The translations under genes and the position numbers were made by a program. Below the pieces are notes generated by a model that was not told the origin of the DNA, ran no database searches, and was given only the letters and a program-made list of their open reading frames with translations. From Corbicula japonica (taxonomy: Eukaryota; Mollusca; Bivalvia; Venerida; Cyrenidae), in NCBI GenBank assembly GCA_038501625.1, contig JAZAYU010000035.1:878001-942000 (forward strand): a stretch of DNA of 64,000 bases, written 5' to 3'. Shown in pieces: positions 52,271 to 56,540 of the stretch. Numbering within the stretch: the first letter of the stretch is position 1; every line of letters begins with the position of its first letter.

Positions 52271-54181
52271 TTTTAATGTAATTCTGGTCATGCATCAATT
52301 CTTATTTTTATCTTTAATTTGACAATTATATAGGAGAAGTTATAAAATTAATAATAATAATAATGATAATAAAAATAATTGTTATTATTATTATTATTAT
52401 TTTCACTTTATTATAAATTAAATATTTCCTGTCTTTTTTGTTCTTTAAATTGTGTAACCAAAGTGAAACAGAATATATTGATGGTATAACAATTTAAGTA
52501 GCTAAAAATTGTAACAATTTTTACAGGATAAAAATCAGACAACCGCAGATTCTGTTTTGCACTGGAAATAATGGAAAAAATCTTAAATCATACAAGACAT
52601 CTTTTATAATTTTGCCTATGACAATTTTATGTTATAAACACGGCTAATAATTCTTTTGTTACATTTTTTCCACCCTATACAATCTTACACTTTGAAATAT
52701 GATATGTAATAATTGAGATAATATTCCGATATCCATTGATTTCTACGTCTTTTTTGTTCTTAAATTAATGCGTTCCATTTAATCAATTAGCTAAAGGTTG
52801 CTCATAGAGGTTGGTGTTTAATACGAAAATAAAGATGCGACTGAATGATTACGATTGATTATGTATTAAATTCTTAAGATTACGTGCGCTGGCTTCACTA
52901 CAACGTCAGACATGAAAAAAAAGTTATATCAAGATTTAGAATACAAGCATTTCTGTCATGCTGAAAGAAATCACCTGTGCATTTTTTACTGCAGAAATAC
53001 AATTAAATTTGATAAAAAAAGAGCAAAATTGGAGGGTAAAGTTTAACACAGTTAAACTTGACATAAAATAATACTTTTTCACAATTTTTTAAAGAGAGTA
53101 AATATACCTTAAATCTATATTTTTATTAACTGCTTAAAGAAAATTGCCTTCATTTAAATGTGTAGACATTTCTCCATTTTTAAAGAATTACTTAAAACTA
53201 AAAAAATGCTGATCAGCCTGTACTTTAATTGCAATCTGATCAGGGTCTACAACAGTTCTTCCAGTCTTTAAAATTCTTCAAAATACGCTTTTGACCATGT
53301 GGATGGCCAGGTTCAAATATAAACATCTGCTTAGTCTAACACACAACCTTAGCTGGTTGTGTGGAGTGCTCTGCTGGGCAAGTGTGAGATTGACATACCC
53401 TAAGACATTGGTTCAAACCCAGTTGGAAATTGGTTATTGAGGTTTTTTTTATCTTACACCTTTGTCTATATTGTTCAGTTCTATTTGTGTATGATGTTTT
53501 TTAACTGTTTGAAACCTTACAAATTTTGTGTACTTATTTCTGGACTGTGGCAGGAGGGTTGATTTGCTTAAAGTTGCATTTCTTAATAGAAGAATTTTCT
53601 TTTCTATTATTTAATGTAATATAGGGGAATTAATTTTTGTTGTAATGTTGAAGCTATTATTTGAATAAACAACATTATTTTAATAACTGTTATTATTTAT
53701 TATCTCTTACATAAGTAATTGAAATAATTAACCTGATTTGATATTATTTGTGTATGGAATATTTCAGTAATTCATTTTACAACACATGTATTACAACACA
53801 TGAATATTTATAATAACCTTTTCAGTTCAGATTTTGAACAGTAAAGGTAAAAGTACTATATATTTCACTGAATGAAGAAAACTTCTTAAAAATTTTATAA
53901 TATGATCTGACTAAATGTTGTGAACAACTTTAATAAATATATCAACAATGGATTTTGTAAAAGGTAAATATTAAAAATATATATTAAAGATGTCTTGTGT
54001 TTAAAATAAAAATTTATTGTGTTTAAAATTGTCATAATGAGCAATAGTCAAAATTGAAAGCACTTATTTCACAACTAGAAGTATTTATATTTCTTGCTTC
54101 CAGGTCCCGGTAGGGGTTACTTATTGCAATGTAGTCAACATACCTTTTGACAGTGCGCCGTCTCCGTTTTGTAGCGTACAT
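3959..54181 (-). CDS. AHR: Aryl hydrocarbon receptor gene (AHR), 5' part: seven coding exons, PAS-B onward missing
   Basis: AHR is a bHLH-PAS transcription factor. In the family it pairs with ARNT in the nucleus and binds the GCGTG xenobiotic response element. The joined exons read without a stop for 274 codons plus 2 nt. Rough layout: basic cluster at residues 5-9, bHLH 24-72, variable linker 76-112, PAS-A about 113-255, then the segment leading to PAS-B. Recognisable blocks are [56 protein letters not shown] and [10 protein letters not shown], all close to vertebrate AHR. Exon-end phases (2,1,0,0,1,0,2) match at every junction. Introns are about 25,033, 17,304, 2,306, 3,633, 380 and 743 bp, and the seventh exceeds 3.9 kb. 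AHR repressor is a close paralogue, but the KxHKxDF block after PAS-A and the overall fit favour AHR. Ligand binding cannot be judged without PAS-B. Confidence 0.93.
4167..4408 (-). repeat. Family A MITE, full length
   Basis: 242 bp between TTAA sites, with both hairpins and the spacer GATTCATTAGGTTATTTCTG. Its left TTAA lies 19 nt from the AHR exon 7 acceptor AG. Confidence 0.92.
4890..4963 (-). CDS. AHR: AHR exon 6: late PAS-A strand
   Basis: 74 nt, acceptor CTACTTTCAG, donor GTAAGT, starting by completing Glu188 and ending in phase 0. Codes residues 188-212. [16 protein letters not shown] matches the vertebrate FICRLRCLLDNSSGFL strand. The exon is small and has no ATG, so it is easy to miss. 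It was located because exons 5 and 7 left a gap of fixed phase, and this is the only block between them that carries the expected motif. Confidence 0.92.
5344..5479 (-). CDS. AHR: AHR exon 5: central PAS-A
   Basis: 136 nt, acceptor CTCTGTTGCAG, donor GTATGC, ending in phase 1. Codes residues 143-187 and the first base of Glu188. [20 protein letters not shown] and the following RQLTW are near-identical to the vertebrate SDVIHQSVYELIHTEDR stretch of PAS-A. The rest (residues 170-187) is the variable PAS-A loop. It is shorter than in mammals, where this loop holds a longer Ser/Gly/Gln-rich insert. Confidence 0.95.
5516..5642 (+). repeat. Family A MITE, deletion derivative
   Basis: Left end TTAACCCTTTAAGCC, half of the first hairpin and the spacer, then an early AAAGTTAA end. 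It begins 35 nt upstream of the exon 5 acceptor. Confidence 0.7.
6171..6393 (+). repeat. Family A MITE
   Basis: TTAACCTTTTCC to GGAAAGGGTTAA, both hairpins present. The loop of the first is shortened. Confidence 0.88.
6441..6784. repeat. Composite family A MITE with opposed spacers
   Basis: 344 bp. A minus-orientation spacer (6551-6575) and a plus-orientation spacer (6691-6715) flank hairpins in one element. It ends with the CCATGG module and AAAGGGTTAA. Confidence 0.75.
6820..7061 (-). repeat. Family A MITE, full length
   Basis: 242 bp between perfect TTAA sites, very similar to the copy at 4167. Both 65 bp hairpins are nearly intact. Confidence 0.93.
7728..7754. repeat. A homopolymer
   Basis: 27 consecutive A residues. 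A C run of 13 lies at 8044-8056. Confidence 0.97.
8251..8443. repeat. 100 bp tandem duplication
   Basis: GTTCCCACAAACCAGGGGCA and its flanks occur twice, exactly 100 bp apart, with few differences. Confidence 0.92.
8535..8677. repeat. Family B foldback MITE
   Basis: TGATCATAAAACTAAATTTG with a matching right arm. It abuts a family A copy. Confidence 0.85.
8676..9034 (-). repeat. Family A MITE with nested family B
   Basis: Begins ACCCTTTACTCC directly against the family B copy at 8535. It is interrupted at 8817-8952 by another family B copy and resumes at GTGCACAGATG. Confidence 0.8.
8817..8952. repeat. Family B foldback MITE inside family A
   Basis: GGTTATAA-type subfamily. Flanks CAG and TAG, and the host family A sequence continues on both sides. 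Confidence 0.88.
9113..9202 (-). CDS. AHR: AHR exon 4: start of PAS-A core
   Basis: 90 nt in phase 0 at both ends, acceptor TTTATTTCAG, donor GTAAGTG. Codes residues 113-142, beginning [12 protein letters not shown] and ending VEQYLGFHQ. This aligns without gaps to the vertebrate segment ALNGFVLVVTTD through YLGFQQ, the first beta strands and the following helix of PAS-A. PAS-A contributes to ARNT dimerisation. Exon length and both boundaries match the vertebrate gene as I recall it. Confidence 0.95.
9275..9500 (-). repeat. Family A MITE, degraded
   Basis: Both hairpins are partly readable (CCAGTCTAGATCCAGATCAG at left). Termini have decayed. Confidence 0.6.
10080..10305. repeat. Family A-like remnant
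   Basis: Scattered GATCAG/CTGATCT blocks and a GATTCATTTAG spacer piece, too diverged for clear ends. Confidence 0.35.
10598..10838 (-). repeat. Family A MITE
   Basis: TTAA at both ends. Left terminus is of the ACCCCA/GGGTAT module type. Two hairpins, the first with a rearranged loop. Confidence 0.78.
11093..11481 (+). repeat. Family A MITE with nested family B
   Basis: TTAATCCCTTTACTCC to GGAAAGGGTTTA. A family B element splits the second hairpin at 11246-11391 with a CTG duplication. Confidence 0.85.
11246..11391. repeat. Family B foldback MITE inside family A
   Basis: Exact CTG repeat at 11243-11245 and 11392-11394. The uninterrupted host consensus has a single CTG there. Confidence 0.92.
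11509..11618 (-). CDS. AHR: AHR exon 3: bHLH to PAS-A linker
   Basis: 110 nt, acceptor TTTCTATTACAG, donor GTAAAA. The first two bases complete Ala76, and the exon ends in phase 0 after ESILQ. It codes residues 76-112. The middle is low in conservation and has a short histidine run (GHHHGLL). The end, SEGESILQ, lines up with the EGEFLLQ segment that opens PAS-A in vertebrate AHR. I assigned the exon from that end motif, the splice sites and the phase agreement on both sides. A family A element ends about 26 nt beyond the donor site. Confidence 0.9.
11715..11926 (-). repeat. Family A MITE, degraded
   Basis: Hairpin stems GACCAGTGTAGATCC and TTGATGTACACTGTTT are readable. TTAA ends are lost. 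Confidence 0.6.
12922..13159 (+). repeat. Family A MITE, diverged
   Basis: Left TTTTACTCC, right GGAAAGCGTTAA, with two diverged hairpins and the spacer. Confidence 0.75.
13190..13408 (-). repeat. Family A MITE, diverged
   Basis: Only about 30 bp from the previous copy. The second hairpin is shortened to CATCCAGATCTGGATC. The right end is GGAGGAAAGGGA. Confidence 0.6.
14372..14509. repeat. Imperfect foldback element
   Basis: Arms CACTCTTTAATTCAA / TTGAATTAAAGAGT, GTGTC / GACAC and ATACAGAATTACT / AGTAATTCTGTAT around a short AT loop. Unlike families A and B. Confidence 0.65.
14927..15068. repeat. Family B foldback MITE
   Basis: GGTTATAA-type subfamily with a decayed right end. Confidence 0.85.
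15310..15434 (+). repeat. Family A MITE, left half
   Basis: TAATCCTTTCCTCC, a near-perfect first hairpin and the start of the spacer, then unrelated sequence. Confidence 0.8.
15872..16112 (-). repeat. Family A MITE, full length
   Basis: 241 bp with both TTAA ends. The outer arms CTTTAATGTGTGGGCGAACAG and the matching right arm are also complementary. Confidence 0.92.
16203..16322. repeat. Family B foldback MITE, central deletion
   Basis: Flanked by CAG on both sides. The centre is reduced to GATTGGCAAAATCAGATG. Confidence 0.87.
16464..16607. repeat. Family B foldback MITE
   Basis: GATCATAAAAC-type subfamily. Both arms carry the variant AGGATCTGAT / GATCAGATCC. Confidence 0.87.
16743..16835. 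repeat. 46 bp tandem duplication
   Basis: GACAATATTTTAAC and AAGTTCAATTTTACAGGAAT appear twice with a 46 bp period. Confidence 0.92.
17420..17522 (+). repeat. Dispersed repeat with AAGCTCAATCAAACCGAG, copy 1
   Basis: Shares CATGAACAAGCTCAATCAAA, CCGAG and a TATTTTGA block with 34458-34560. I recall the motif as common in bivalve DNA; no class assigned. Confidence 0.5.
18046..18262 (-). repeat. Family A MITE
   Basis: TTAACCCTCCTC to GGAAAGGGTTAA. The second hairpin has lost most of its left arm. Confidence 0.85.
19083..19162. repeat. Family A MITE, left fragment
   Basis: Terminal module with CCATGGGATATGGCTGTTAT, then the first arm of a hairpin. Confidence 0.65.
19255..19400. repeat. Family B foldback MITE
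   Basis: GGTTATAA type, nearly perfect, flanked by CAG at 19252 and 19401. Confidence 0.9.
19867..20002. repeat. Long palindrome with GC-rich loop
   Basis: Arms of about 61 bp with very few mismatches (GGATATATTGCCGGTCTGGG and its complement). Loop GAGCCGCAGGCGAG. The outer parts are TTATTTGGTTTCTTGA and TCAAGAAACCAAATAA. No terminal duplication is clear. Confidence 0.85.
20586..20706 (-). repeat. Family A MITE, left half
   Basis: CTCTACTCCATATATATGCC, one diverged hairpin and part of the spacer, then an AGGGTTGTCCCTC block of other origin. Confidence 0.65.
25709..26425 (-). repeat. Family A MITE with two internal insertions
   Basis: TTAACCCTTTACTCC at left and AAAGGGTTAA at right. About 85 bp is inserted near the left end (25735-25818) and about 387 bp splits the second hairpin (25981-26367). 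Confidence 0.75.
25981..26367. mobile_element. Unclassified element inside a family A copy
   Basis: Begins GGGCTGGACAAATTG and ends CAGCTTGTCCAGGGCG, GGGCTAGTGGG. The ends share inverted GCTGGACAA / TTGTCCAG, and GCTAG motifs recur (AGCTAGTCCC, GCTAGCCC). There is no protein. The host family A sequence resumes directly after it. Confidence 0.5.
27119..27325 (-). repeat. Family A MITE
   Basis: TTAATCCATTACTCC to AGTAAAGGGTTTAA. Outer part of the first hairpin is deleted. Confidence 0.78.
28923..29110 (-). CDS. AHR: AHR exon 2: bHLH DNA-binding and dimerisation domain
   Basis: 188 nt, acceptor TTTTTCAG, donor GTAGG, ending in phase 1. Codes residues 13-75. The basic region [10 protein letters not shown] carries the His and Arg residues that contact the GTG half-site in the AHR family. 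Helix 1 is [15 protein letters not shown], a short loop follows, and helix 2 is [26 protein letters not shown] is also the second half of the bipartite nuclear localisation signal. Both helices are intact and no residue expected from the family is missing. The exon boundary just after the KSYF motif is the same as in vertebrate AHR genes, as recalled. Confidence 0.96.
29183..29237. repeat. Family B left-arm fragment
   Basis: AATAAAACTAAATCTCAGGC up to the central GGCGACTG. It lies near AHR exon 2. Confidence 0.7.
29880..29967. repeat. Family B copy with left arm deleted
   Basis: TGCCCAAGGTTA joins directly to CCAGTCGCCATTTC and a full right arm. Confidence 0.8.
31007..31252 (-). repeat. Family A MITE
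   Basis: Left module CATGGGATATCATTGTTATCC, two hairpins, right end GGAGTAAAGGGTTAA. Confidence 0.82.
31568..32112. mobile_element. 545 bp non-autonomous element with inverted ends
   Basis: TTAA then AGGGAGATGTGCACG at left; CTGCACATCTCCCT then TTAA at right, about 13 bp of terminal inversion. The TTAA flanks suggest piggyBac-type integration. An internal palindrome CCTATGCGACGCGCATAGG lies at 31724-31742. A 72-codon open frame inside (31753-31971) resembles nothing I know. Confidence 0.65.
32263..32616 (-). repeat. Family A MITE, long copy
   Basis: TTAACCCTTTCTTCC to AGTAAAGGGTTAA, with about 110 bp of AT-rich extra sequence between the hairpins. Its right TTAA is also the left TTAA of the next copy. 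Confidence 0.8.
32613..32855 (+). repeat. Family A MITE, full length
   Basis: One of the best-preserved copies and close to the family consensus. It shares its left TTAA with the preceding element. Confidence 0.94.
33322..33460 (+). repeat. Family A MITE fragment
   Basis: First hairpin and spacer, with the second hairpin shortened. Ends are missing. Confidence 0.6.
33560..33610 (-). repeat. SINE-like B-box fragment
   Basis: Minus strand GGAGACCCTGGTTCGAATCT matches the B box GGTTCGAATC. Too little remains to call a tRNA. Confidence 0.35.
33984..34219 (+). repeat. Family A MITE
   Basis: TTAATCCTTTCCTCC to TATGGAGGATTTAA, both hairpins present. Confidence 0.87.
34309..34454. repeat. Family B foldback MITE
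   Basis: GGTTATAA type, flanked by CAG at 34306 and 34455. Confidence 0.92.
34458..34560 (+). repeat. Dispersed repeat with AAGCTCAATCAAACCGAG, copy 2
   Basis: Second copy, directly to the right of a family B element, continuing into TTTCAGTTCCTTCTTCATC. Confidence 0.5.
35406..35583 (+). repeat. CAGTTAAACC-ended palindromic element, copy 1
   Basis: Starts TA|CAGTTAAACCTGCC and ends CAGGTTTGACTG. Internal AGCAGCCACCTGTATT blocks recur in both orientations. The end sequence and the TA at its left suggest a Tc1/mariner-type MITE. Confidence 0.65.
35615..35736 (+). repeat. Family A MITE, right half
   Basis: Spacer end, one complete hairpin and terminus GGAGAAAAGTGTTAA. It starts about 30 bp after the CAGTTAAACC-type element. 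Confidence 0.78.
36833..36978. repeat. Family B foldback MITE
   Basis: Near-perfect arms. Flanks CAG and CTG. Confidence 0.9.
38347..38496. repeat. Family B foldback MITE
   Basis: GGTTATAA type. The centre carries a few extra bases (CGCCAATTTTTCAGCC). Confidence 0.88.
38604..38945 (-). repeat. Family A MITE with nested family B
   Basis: TTAACCCTTAACAC at left and GGAGGAAAGTGATAA at right. A family B element interrupts the spacer with a TAG duplication. Confidence 0.82.
38726..38871. repeat. Family B foldback MITE inside family A
   Basis: Flanked by TAG at 38723 and 38872. The family A spacer has one TAG at this point, so the empty site can be inferred. Confidence 0.93.
42253..42520. repeat. 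Dispersed repeat with GGGAGGTAATTATAAG / GGGCCATAACTCTGG
   Basis: Known-looking bivalve repeat text: GGGCCATAACTC, GTGCAAGTTTGAAAGAAATC, AGGAGGAGTTGATGCC, ending in a GGATGGACGTACATACG run. A related piece is at 42820-42960. Confidence 0.45.
43286..43527 (+). repeat. Family A MITE, full length
   Basis: Close to consensus. Left flank is ATAA instead of TTAA, right flank TTAA. Confidence 0.93.
43595..43708. repeat. Family A MITE, deletion derivative
   Basis: One collapsed hairpin followed by the terminal module CCATGGGATAACATCC, TATCCCATGG. Confidence 0.6.
43792..43916. repeat. Family B foldback MITE, right arm shortened
   Basis: Flanked by CAG at 43789 and 43917. AACCAG joins directly to TGCTTGAGATTTG. 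Confidence 0.88.
44590..44740 (+). repeat. Family A MITE, left part
   Basis: First hairpin (TAGTGTAGATCC ... TCACTGTTCAC) and spacer, then truncated. Confidence 0.68.
44834..45052 (+). repeat. Family A MITE
   Basis: TTAACCTTTTCC to GGAAAGGGTTAA. The right arm of the second hairpin is missing and joins directly to AAGCCCTAGC. Confidence 0.88.
45713..45973 (-). repeat. Family A MITE with spacer duplication
   Basis: Both ends and hairpins are present. A spacer segment ending TTATTTCTGA is repeated in tandem at 45821-45860. Confidence 0.9.
46032..46277 (+). repeat. Family A MITE, diverged
   Basis: TTAACCCTTTACACC at left. Right module reads CCATGGCACACAGCC, ATCCCATGG. Two diverged hairpins. 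Confidence 0.75.
47690..47972 (+). repeat. Family A MITE with nested family B fragment
   Basis: TTAACCTTCGTCTCC to AGTAAAGGGTTA. A family B left arm enters after ATCAG at 47784. Confidence 0.75.
47784..47827. repeat. Family B left-arm fragment inside family A
   Basis: GGGCTGAAGGTTATAAAGC to GAAACCAGTCTC, after host ATCAG. Confidence 0.75.
48798..49047 (-). repeat. Family A MITE
   Basis: TTAAACCTTTCCTCC to GAAGTAAAGTGTTAA, both hairpins readable. Confidence 0.85.
49704..49849. repeat. Family A single-hairpin derivative
   Basis: 146 bp with proper TTAA ends but one hairpin and no spacer. The arms derive from different hairpin types. Confidence 0.85.
50365..50570 (+). repeat. Family A MITE
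   Basis: TTAACCCTTTACTC at left. Second hairpin truncated, ending in CCCATGGGATAATAA. Confidence 0.72.
51280..51519. repeat. 24 bp tandem array
   Basis: About ten copies of TAATCTTATTTCCCTACC plus CTAATG. Units ending CTAATG and those ending CCTTATG alternate so that a 96 bp block repeats. The 72-codon frame through it (repeating VILFPYPN) follows from the 24 bp period and is not a gene. Confidence 0.92.
51756..51823. repeat. Family B 68 bp deletion derivative
   Basis: GGCCCAAGATCTC to TTATGATCTTGAGCC, flanked by ATG at 51753 and 51824. Confidence 0.8.
52204..52269. repeat. AAT microsatellite
   Basis: About 22 AAT/ATA units with one interruption. Confidence 0.97.
52348..52401. repeat. Inverted AAT / ATT microsatellite
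   Basis: AATAATAATAATAATGATAA, then TTATTATTATTATTATTATT. The halves can fold as a hairpin. Confidence 0.92.
53207..53290. repeat. Family A-like remnant
   Basis: A weak hairpin with TGATCAGCCTGTAC and TCTGATCAGGGTCTAC. Confidence 0.4.
53345..53440 (+). repeat. tRNA-derived SINE-like segment
   Basis: TTAGCTGGTTGTGTGGAGTG resembles a polymerase III A box and GGTTCAAACCC a B box, at tRNA-like spacing, followed by a T-rich stretch. It is not a foldable functional tRNA by eye. Confidence 0.45.
54144..54181 (-). CDS. AHR: AHR exon 1, coding part (residues 1-12 plus 2 nt)
   Basis: Encodes [12 protein letters not shown] and then AG, followed by donor GTATGT. A short first coding exon with a Met-Tyr-Ala start and a run of basic residues is typical of invertebrate AHR, and the cluster should be the first half of the bipartite nuclear localisation signal. 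The codon split AG|T makes Ser13 with exon 2. The chosen ATG has A at -3. Another in-frame ATG lies 27 nt upstream (54208) and would add MVDTILSSK. Its context is weaker (T at -3), so I prefer the MYA start. An in-frame TAA lies further upstream, so the 5' limit of the frame is certain. The 5' UTR continues to higher coordinates for an unknown distance. Confidence 0.88.
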
Positions 54182-54569
54182 TTTGGAACTAAGTATGGTG
54201 TCCACCATTAATTTAGTGCTGCACACGACCCTTCTGATGTATATCCGTTAATTTTACATAATCCAAAACTCGGCACTTGCGATGGGATTTCCGTATTTTT
54301 GTTTCTTTGCTTTATTCGCACATTAATATATTTCTATGTTTCACAGGACTATATTAAAACAACAACTTAAAATCAGATACGTCTTGCAGTTTTAAATATT
54401 CTTTTTTTTTAAATTTACGTCATACAGGCATAATTTAAATCATTTAAAGACACCTTATTATATTTGAGAAATGTCAATACATGTATCGTGTATGACTGTA
54501 TTGTTAAATCGTAAAATTTCGCACTTCAAGGTAATTAATGTAACTATTTGCAGCAGAAAAGAGTAGAGG

Positions 54570-54574
54570 CACGC
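54570..54574 (-). promoter_or_regulatory. AHR-ARNT core site GCGTG
   Basis: On the minus strand the context is TTGCGTGCC, which fits the extended xenobiotic response element TNGCGTG at the core and first flank. It lies 389 bp upstream of the ATG. A second core is at 54663-54667. It may mean autoregulation, but a five-base core is short. Confidence 0.3.
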
Positions 54575-54722
54575 AAATTCTGTATTGAGCTACAGTCGGA
54601 CACGAATTTTACACAGACATTGTCGTGGGGACATATACTTAACTTCCAACAGTATTTGGTCACACGCCACATCAGTCATTCATTCCTTAAGCAGACATAC
54701 AGATGTAAACTCCTCCCACTAT

Positions 54723-54732
54723 TCTATATAAT
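54723..54732 (-). promoter_or_regulatory. Candidate TATA box for AHR
   Basis: On the minus strand the sequence reads ATTATATAGA between two G-rich CACCC/GC-box-like blocks (GGTGGGA upstream and GTGGGAGGAG downstream). It lies about 540 bp upstream of the start codon. Start of transcription near 54695 would follow from spacing. No transcript evidence is available, and AT-rich DNA gives chance TATA matches. Confidence 0.3.
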
Positions 54733-55149
54733 CCCACCTTCTGTTAAGCTCCACCTCTTTGCTTTACAGCTCTGCTGTATCAGAGAATAGCTATTGAATA
54801 TTTAAGTAACTTGGTTTCAATTTGTCAGATTAACTTTCCTATGATGACAATGATTTGCCCGAGGCCCACATCCTCCCTATAGATTCAGTTAAACAAGACA
54901 GCATGTTAAAATTTAAATTATGATGTGAAACCGGACTATTGTTCTCTTTTCTTGCTTTTATTCAACAATAAAATAACATGAAAAAAGCATTCTGCATAGA
55001 TGCTGGATTTTTATAGGGAGCAATACGACTCAGGGCATTATTACTGTTTAATAAATATTGTCAACTTGAAGTTAGAGCACTGAAAAATTATTTTAAAAAG
55101 TCACTAGTAATGTATATAATTATAATCTGTGAAAATTAGGCTATTTTGG

Positions 55150-55243
55150 GATTTTTTCTTCAAACATATAGGAGTTTTTCTTCAAACATATAAGAGTTTT
55201 TCTTCAAACATGTAAGAGTTTTTCTTCAAACATGTAAGAGTTT
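55150..55243. repeat. 22 bp tandem repeat
   Basis: Four units of AGTTTTTCTTCAAACATATA with small variations. Confidence 0.92.
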
Positions 55244-55706
55244 TAAAAGTTTCTTCTAACATTAAACCCAACAATCAACGGCTACATTTGGTTAATGTTA
55301 ATGACAATTCAAATATGCTGCATTACATATATTTTTGATTTTTTTTTATGTGTGTGGCACAAATGAATATAAGTGTATTTTTTTGCTTCAAAATGATATT
55401 GCTCACAATGGGAATCACACCCATACCATTAGAAAACACTGCATAGCCATGTACCTCTGAGCATTCTACTGAATGTGCTAGCCTGAACAACACCCAAAAA
55501 CGTTACGTGACATTGGTAATCAATTATTTACATGTGCATCACTGAATATATACCGGTATATGGGGAGACTTTCTAATGCTGCCATACTGCACAAATAGTG
55601 CTACTGTGGGTTTCAAAGTTGTAAGGTACATGAACCTTACAGAACAATAAAATTGCTGTTACAAAAATATAAAAATAATTACTGATAACCTACAATGAGA
55701 CTGTTA

Positions 55707-55820
55707 ACCATTTGAGTCTAACGACATCTTATGTCAAAACTGCCACCAGTGTAGACCCAGATCAGTGGGCAAATCCAAGCAGTCTGCTCTGGGTCTACAC
55801 TGATCCGAGTCACTAGATTA
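55707..55820. repeat. Single-hairpin relative of family A
   Basis: A near-perfect stem CAGTGTAGACCCAGATCAG / CTCTGGGTCTACACTG with AGACCC in place of AGATCC. Ends read TTAACCATTTGAGTC and GAGTCACTAGATTAA. Confidence 0.65.
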
Positions 55821-55857
55821 AATGTTAGATACTCCTATTAATGACAAATAGACTGGT

Positions 55858-56047
55858 TTATTTACTCCATATAAGTATACATATTTTATCGCAGTGAAGA
55901 TTCAGATCAGCCAGCACCAGAGTTTCACTTTTTGCTCAGAAATAACCTTATAAATTAAACAGCGAACAGTGCAGATCCTGATCACATTGCAGGGATCTAC
56001 ACTGGTCACACATCCAATAAAATGTGTATATATTGAGGAAAGGGTTA
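55858..56047 (+). repeat. Family A MITE, diverged
   Basis: Left TTTACTCC, right GAGGAAAGGGTTA. Both hairpins lost parts of their loops. Confidence 0.72.
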
Positions 56048-56354
56048 TAAAGTTAAATGGTTACATTTACTCTGTAGATTATTAGTAAATGTTACTTGGA
56101 TATAAAAGCAGTGCTGGCCCCATATGGGTGGAGTTCAGGAATTTGTTCTAGTCTCACTAGCAGTATAATGGGTAGTAACATGTGACACTACCTTGTGACA
56201 TTGCAGTCTGTGGCTTGATTCTGTGCTGAAGCAGCTTTACTGTTTCCACTGTTTCCCCCTCACATCAATCAGTTCATTCCTGAACAGAACAGTAAGCTGT
56301 ATCAAAATAATTCCTTAGTTGTTTTGTATTCATAGCCCCAATATTTCTGGTTTT

Positions 56355-56540
56355 TTAATCCTTTACTTTATAAATGTTCATTTTAACACATTTGTTACCA
56401 GTGTTGGTCCTGATCAGCTGGCATATCCATGCCATCTTATCAGGATATGCACTGTTCACTTTTTGATACTTGGAGTTACAGATCTGCCAGCTGATCTGGA
56501 TCTACAGTAGTTGCGCATGTGATAATAAAGGAGTTTAATC
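56355..56540. repeat. Family A MITE, diverged
   Basis: TTAATCCTTTAC at left. First hairpin intact, second reduced to one arm. Confidence 0.65.

Larger units (their letters stand above)
29111..54143 (-). other. AHR intron 1
   Basis: About 25 kb, the largest intron. It contains many family A and B elements, a 545 bp inverted-end element, tandem arrays and AAT microsatellites. Stretches such as 30000-31000, 35740-36800, 37080-38300, 39000-42200, 46570-47650 and 51850-53200 hold nothing I can name. Confidence 0.85.

Noticed and set aside
54182..54226. AHR start at 54226
   Set aside because: That position is GTG, not ATG. The ATG at 54208 is possible but in weak context.
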